Shown here one piece after another: positions 5,850 to 8,245 of a stretch of DNA of 8,245 nt. This DNA comes from an uncultured archaeon. Its GTDB lineage: Archaea; Thermoproteota; Nitrososphaeria; Nitrososphaerales; Nitrosopumilaceae. The notes below the pieces were generated by a model, which saw nothing but the letters and a program-made list of their open reading frames with translations, was not told the DNA's origin and did no database searches. The number at the start of each line of letters is the position of its first letter. The first letter of the stretch is position 1. Made by a program: the position numbers and the translations under genes. The stretch lies in the NCBI GenBank assembly GCA_950073955.1, contig CATMRH010000055.1, positions 1 through 8,245 on the forward strand. Direction: 5' to 3'.

Positions 5850-6926
5850 TTGAGATTATTGGGTCTGAAGAGATACGCTGCTACAAGAATGGTAACAATG
5901 TTTGGTGTTTTGATGATTACGTTATTGATCACAATAGCCCTTGTTGGCTCGAATATGGATACAATACTAAAACAAGGAATTGGATTTCAAGTAAGAACTG
6001 AGATAACTGAAAACCCTGCAATAGCTGAAAGTTTTTCATCAGTTAATGAGTTTGAATCATTCATTCAGAGTCAAATCGATCAGAGGATCAAAGTTTTAGG
6101 ACTAGACGAACCGTGGTATTCTCCTCAAAGGATTGGTCTTACAATGTACAAGATACTGCTGCTTGATTTTGGACGTGCAACATTTCTAACTAGTGATGCT
6201 GGTTCTTCAGATGTAAAAGATATCATCCTTGAGAAACTTCCGAGAACAATTCTTCTTTTTACAACAGCCACAATAATCATCTCAATTATGGGAATCTTTC
6301 TTGGAGCATTGTCTAGTAGTAAGGTTGGTTCTCTTACTGACAGAGTTACGTCAAGTTTTGCAATAATTAGTTCTAGTTTTCCTGTATGGTGGGTAGGAAT
6401 GTTAATGATATTTTTGTTTGCATTTACTTGGCAGATATTTCCTGCAAGGGCAACTCCAGACATTCCATCATCTGATCCAGGTTACATTGGTGCATTGTTG
6501 TATCATATGACATTGCCATTAATTACAATCGTAATGATTGGTTTTGGCTCATGGGCTTACTTAGTAAGGAATTTTATGGTTGGAATCATGCAAGAAGATT
6601 TCATCATGGCAAAAAAGACAATTGGGATCAAGAAAAACAAGATAATCTATACTCATGCTCTAAAAAATGCAGCCCCACCGATTGTAACAATTTTGGCACT
6701 TAGTTTATCAGGATCACTTGGCGGTGCAATTATCACGGAAGCTGTATTTGATTGGCCAGGAATGGGAAGACTATACTTTGAGGCAATTACAGTAATGGAT
6801 CTGCCAGTAATTATTGGTTCCACATACATTCTAACAGTATTCTTCCTTGTTAGCATATTCATTGCAGACTTGCTTTACGGTTATTTTGATCCAAGGATTC
6901 GCTCTGGTACGAACTCTGGGAGCTAA
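5850..6926 (+). CDS. ABC transporter permease, DppB/OppB type
   Basis: This is an integral membrane subunit of a peptide/nickel-type ABC importer. Six hydrophobic segments fit the family: about 15-33, 134-155, 168-193, 217-238, 276-297 and 318-342, with a large extracytoplasmic loop (35-130) after the first, as in DppB. The cytoplasmic EAA-like loop that contacts the ATPase is seen as DFIMAKKTIGIKKNKIIYTH (250-269) followed by ALKNAAPPI. Also typical are VFDWPGMGRL (299-308) and the C-terminal DPR (347-349). The 358-residue length is normal to slightly long. The start is TTG; an AT-rich TATA-like stretch lies at 5826-5834. Partners (DppC-type permease, ATPases, binding protein) would normally follow, but the next gene is a zinc-ribbon peptide, so this subunit stands alone here. 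The substrate cannot be told. Confidence 0.92.
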   Translation: MRLLGLKRYAATRMVTMFGVLMITLLITIALVGSNMDTILKQGIGFQVRTEITENPAIAESFSSVNEFESFIQSQIDQRIKVLGLDEPWYSPQRIGLTMYKILLLDFGRATFLTSDAGSSDVKDIILEKLPRTILLFTTATIIISIMGIFLGALSSSKVGSLTDRVTSSFAIISSSFPVWWVGMLMIFLFAFTWQIFPARATPDIPSSDPGYIGALLYHMTLPLITIVMIGFGSWAYLVRNFMVGIMQEDFIMAKKTIGIKKNKIIYTHALKNAAPPIVTILALSLSGSLGGAIITEAVFDWPGMGRLYFEAITVMDLPVIIGSTYILTVFFLVSIFIADLLYGYFDPRIRSGTNSGS

Positions 6927-6941
6927 ATGTTATTAACATTT
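6925..6941. promoter_or_regulatory. 17-bp palindrome overlapping the permease stop codon
   Basis: AAATGTTATTAACATTT is a perfect 8-1-8 dyad that begins inside the TAA. No T-tract follows, so it is not a typical terminator. It could be a protein-binding site or a weak RNA hairpin protecting the 3' end. Confidence 0.25.
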
Positions 6942-7022
6942 GAAAAACAATATTTGTCAATTTTATATTTGTTCAACTTTCTGCTAATTATATTACATTT
7001 ATTCAATTTTTTTATACAAGAA

Positions 7023-7030
7023 TTTATGTA
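7023..7030 (+). promoter_or_regulatory. TATA box of the small zinc-ribbon gene
   Basis: TTTATGTA lies centred 26 bp before the ATG at 7052, in a longer ATTTATGTATAA. Nearly the same element, ATTTATGTAA, sits upstream of the broken gene on the other strand at 7418-7426. Confidence 0.5.
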
Positions 7031-7051
7031 TAATTAAAGCCAATAGATGTC

Positions 7052-7183
7052 ATGTCTGACAAGTGTAGTGATTGTGGACATGAAATATCACAACACAATG
7101 TGTTAAAAGAACCATATGGACGTCTATGTATTAGCTGCGTAGATGGAGGAAATATGGATCCATGTAGACAGCATAGAACATAG
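7052..7183 (+). CDS. 43-residue zinc-ribbon protein
   Basis: The frame begins MSDKCSDCGHEISQHN and ends at TAG 7181-7183. Two CxxC knuckles (Cys5/Cys8 and Cys26/Cys29), 17 residues apart, form a zinc ribbon. A further Cys38 and His41 may join in. The CSDCGHEI start and the LCISCV second knuckle are typical of tiny archaeal zinc proteins that bind nucleic acid or partner proteins. The precise role is unknown. Support for a real gene is strong for its size: a TATA box at -26, no leader, and a hairpin terminator starting 17 bp after the stop. It is a one-gene unit lying between the permease and the broken gene at 7247-7396, and it is the intact counterpart of the two broken zinc genes near 5 kb. 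Confidence 0.8.
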   Translation: MSDKCSDCGHEISQHNVLKEPYGRLCISCVDGGNMDPCRQHRT

Positions 7184-7199
7184 TTGTCAAAATCAAAAT

Positions 7200-7227
7200 G
7201 GGCTATTCTACAAAATTAGCCCTTTTT
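7200..7227 (+). terminator. Hairpin plus T-tract terminator of the zinc-ribbon gene
   Basis: GGGCTA (7200-7205) pairs with TAGCCC (7217-7222) around an 11-base loop, followed by five T. It lies 17 bp after the stop codon at 7183. The stem is strong for this AT-rich DNA. Confidence 0.65.
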
Positions 7228-7246
7228 CATGTCTAAAAGAGAATGG

Positions 7247-7396
7247 TTATTGTAGTAAAATAAGCTCGCAAAACGCTGTATGATTTGCACGCTAAATTAT
7301 GTTGACCATAGCTTGTCCTAGATAATTTTCAGTTATTTCCTGACCCAAACGGTGGGTTTTTACTTTGATGATCTCTGCAAAATGATCTTTTGAATT
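7247..7396 (-). pseudogene. Decayed small gene: lost start codon and internal stop, promoter kept
   Basis: The minus-strand frame reads NSKDHFAEIIKVKTHRLGQE, then ITENYLGQAMVNII. It stops at TAG (7292-7294) and continues RANHTAFCELILLQ to TAA (7247-7249). There is no ATG at its beginning. The bases just there are AATTCAAAAGAT. One inserted G would create ATG TCA AAA GAT in this very frame. A TATA box (ATTTATGTAA, 7418-7426 on the minus strand) sits 26 bp from that position, exactly where an intact leaderless gene would have it. I do not recognise the family. Composition (mixed polar and hydrophobic, several His, Gly and Gln) looks coding rather than AT noise. If the TAG is genuine, the original protein may have been about 34 or about 49 residues. 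A chance frame is the alternative. Confidence 0.4.
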
Positions 7397-7417
7397 TTAG
7401 TCCTTATTACAAACAAT

Positions 7418-7426
7418 TTACATAAA
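7418..7426 (-). promoter_or_regulatory. TATA box facing the decayed gene
   Basis: The minus strand reads ATTTATGTA, followed by A, centred 26 bp upstream of the position where the start codon appears to be lost. It nearly matches the TATA box of the intact zinc-ribbon gene at 7023-7030. Confidence 0.35.
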
Positions 7427-7432
7427 TCTGTT

Positions 7433-7577
7433 ATGTCACAACTTGATTCAAATGAAAAACATATGATCTCATTGACCTGTGAAAATGTTAATGTAATACA
7501 TTAGTTACTCTGAAAGAGTTGGAATAATTCAAAAATTAAATTCAAAGAGAATAATTGAATTATTACCATTTTTTTAG
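7433..7577 (+). pseudogene. Possible small gene with a one-base frameshift
   Basis: ATG at 7433 opens MSQLDSNEKHMISLTCENVN, which stops at TAG 7502-7504. The frame one base on continues from 7497 as YISYSERVGIIQKLNSKRII and ends ELLPFF at TAG 7575-7577, one base before the stop of the convergent gene at 7579. Skipping one A at about 7495-7496 joins the two into 47 residues. A TTATTA element (7404-7409) lies 26 bp before the ATG. No family is recognised, and AT-rich DNA easily gives Ile/Lys/Asn-rich frames. The end-to-end fit with the neighbouring gene is the best support. Confidence 0.3.
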
Positions 7578-7578
7578 A

Positions 7579-7893
7579 CTATCTGGAAAACAGTCTTGCA
7601 AGAAATGAACTCTTTTTTCTTACAGGTGTATACATCTCTGTACTTTTTGCATTTTTTCCATCAATAATTTCATCTAATTCTTTATTTGAAATTAGCGTCC
7701 TTGAATCCTTTTCTTTTTGTTTTGCATCTGTATTCCCTTTGAGTCTCTCTATTTTCTGTTCAAGTTGGTCAGTCATTGACTCTAAAAATCTTATGTCCGT
7801 CTTGTAAAGTGGTTTGTTCTTATCTATACAACTAAGAATGAATTTTAGTCTGCCTTCATCTCCCATGCCTGTATTCAAAAGGTCAGTTGCCAT
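7579..7893 (-). CDS. Small coiled-coil protein of unknown function
   Basis: Starting at ATG (7891-7893) the protein has 104 residues beginning MATDLLNTGMGDEGRLKFIL. An in-frame TTG at 7908 would add five residues (MNHKT) and has a TATA-like ATATTAAT (7931-7938, minus) 26 bp upstream, so that start is also possible. The N-terminal third contains GDEGRLKFILSCIDKNKPLY followed by KTDIRFLE, a short domain I have a sense of from thaumarchaeal hypothetical proteins but cannot name. A coiled coil follows (about 40-70, LESMTDQLEQKIERLK), then a charged linker. The C-terminus is basic and hydrophobic (RKKSSFLARLFSR), possibly an amphipathic membrane-contact helix. There is no transmembrane segment, signal peptide or Cys cluster. 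It is a single-gene unit. Confidence 0.7.
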   Translation of the reverse strand: MATDLLNTGMGDEGRLKFILSCIDKNKPLYKTDIRFLESMTDQLEQKIERLKGNTDAKQKEKDSRTLISNKELDEIIDGKNAKSTEMYTPVRKKSSFLARLFSR

Positions 7894-8058
7894 TGTTTTG
7901 TGGTTCAATTTTTTATCTTATCTACTCTGAATTAATATTCTTTCTTTTTTTACTATTTTATACTAACTGTTAGCAGCTTATGCAAACTAGGGTGAATTTT
8001 AGTAAAGGATCAACTTTTCTTCTCTAGTCTTCTTTTCTCATCACATCAAGAAAATACA

Positions 8059-8148
8059 ATGATGAATTTGATAAATAGTGTCCACAGACGAGTTGTTGAG
8101 TATCAAATCAAGCAACTAAAGAACGAACTCTCAAAATTTGAGGATTAA
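8059..8148 (+). CDS. Possible 29-residue helical peptide
   Basis: ATG ATG at 8059 opens a frame beginning MMNLINSVHRRVVEYQIKQL and ending KNELSKFED at TAA 8146-8148. The heptad-like spacing of Val, Ile, Leu and Phe predicts an amphipathic or coiled-coil helix. Codon use (GTT, GAG, CTC, AAC, CGA) is richer than random AT noise. There is no TATA box at -26 and no Shine-Dalgarno. A T-rich stretch (8149-8164) follows that could terminate transcription. Nothing else is supported in 7909-8058. Confidence 0.35.
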   Translation: MMNLINSVHRRVVEYQIKQLKNELSKFED

Positions 8149-8245
8149 TTCTTCCTCTTTTTTGTTCCTACCAGCTATACATTTTTTCAAACGTACTTAC
8201 TATTCCTTATAGGCAACTTTTTTGTTTTTTCTAATATTTCTTAGG

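Noticed and set aside
8200..8244. Minus-strand fragment of about 14 residues (LRNIRKNKKVAYKE) open to the right edge
   Set aside because: Could be the C-terminus of a gene beyond the window, but it is too short and too Lys/Asn-rich to separate from chance.
1..8245. Search for tRNA, rRNA, IS elements, att sites and phage genes
   Set aside because: No cloverleaf, conserved rRNA stretch, transposase, integrase or flanking repeat was seen by eye.

Overview
The window looks like chromosomal DNA from a low-GC, marine-type member of the Nitrososphaerota (Thaumarchaeota), probably a Nitrosopumilus-like ammonia-oxidising archaeon. I base this on several signs: strong A+T richness, archaeal TATA boxes centred about 26 bp upstream of start codons with almost no leader, very few Shine-Dalgarno sites, several TTG starts, and gene types typical of that phylum (a PAC2-family chaperone, small zinc-ribbon proteins, one- and two-domain winged-helix proteins, and an SNF2 helicase). 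No rRNA, tRNA, IS element or CRISPR array was seen. The lineage is inferred from these features, not from a marker gene.

Layout. 1-512: the 5' part of an unknown minus-strand gene runs off the left edge. It is followed by an A/T-rich interval with two hairpin-plus-T-tract structures that read on the minus strand and a possible 22-residue Cys/Met-rich peptide or small RNA. 513-1136 (-): Mn-type superoxide dismutase. 1249-1872 (+): protein with two winged helices, ending exactly against the stop codon of the convergent SNF2-type helicase (1873-3597, -). 3802-4215 (+): membrane-anchored winged-helix protein with an in-frame 18-bp duplication. 4282-4962 (+): PAC2-family protein. 4963-5479: no long gene, but two small zinc-finger-like genes (one per strand), each broken by one base. 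The second still has both a promoter and a terminator. 5480-5815 (+): ArsC/Spx-fold thioredoxin-like protein. 5850-6926 (+): DppB-type ABC permease without its partner subunits. 7052-7183 (+): intact 43-residue zinc-ribbon protein with its own promoter and terminator. 7247-7577: two divergent broken small genes. 7579-7893 (-): coiled-coil protein of unknown function. 8059-8148 (+): possible 29-residue helical peptide.

The genes do not form one pathway. Most have their own promoter and stand as single-gene units, often convergent or divergent. Loose themes are oxidative and thiol stress (SOD, ArsC/Spx-like protein), DNA transactions and transcription (SNF2, two winged-helix proteins, zinc ribbons) and protein quality control (PAC2).

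The most unusual signal lies between the long genes. There are repeated tiny Cys-rich or otherwise gene-like reading frames, several carrying single-base lesions while about 4 kb of neighbouring long genes is intact. This could be real decay of small genes, assembly errors, or (least likely) a recoding mechanism. Re-sequencing and homologue comparison would separate these.
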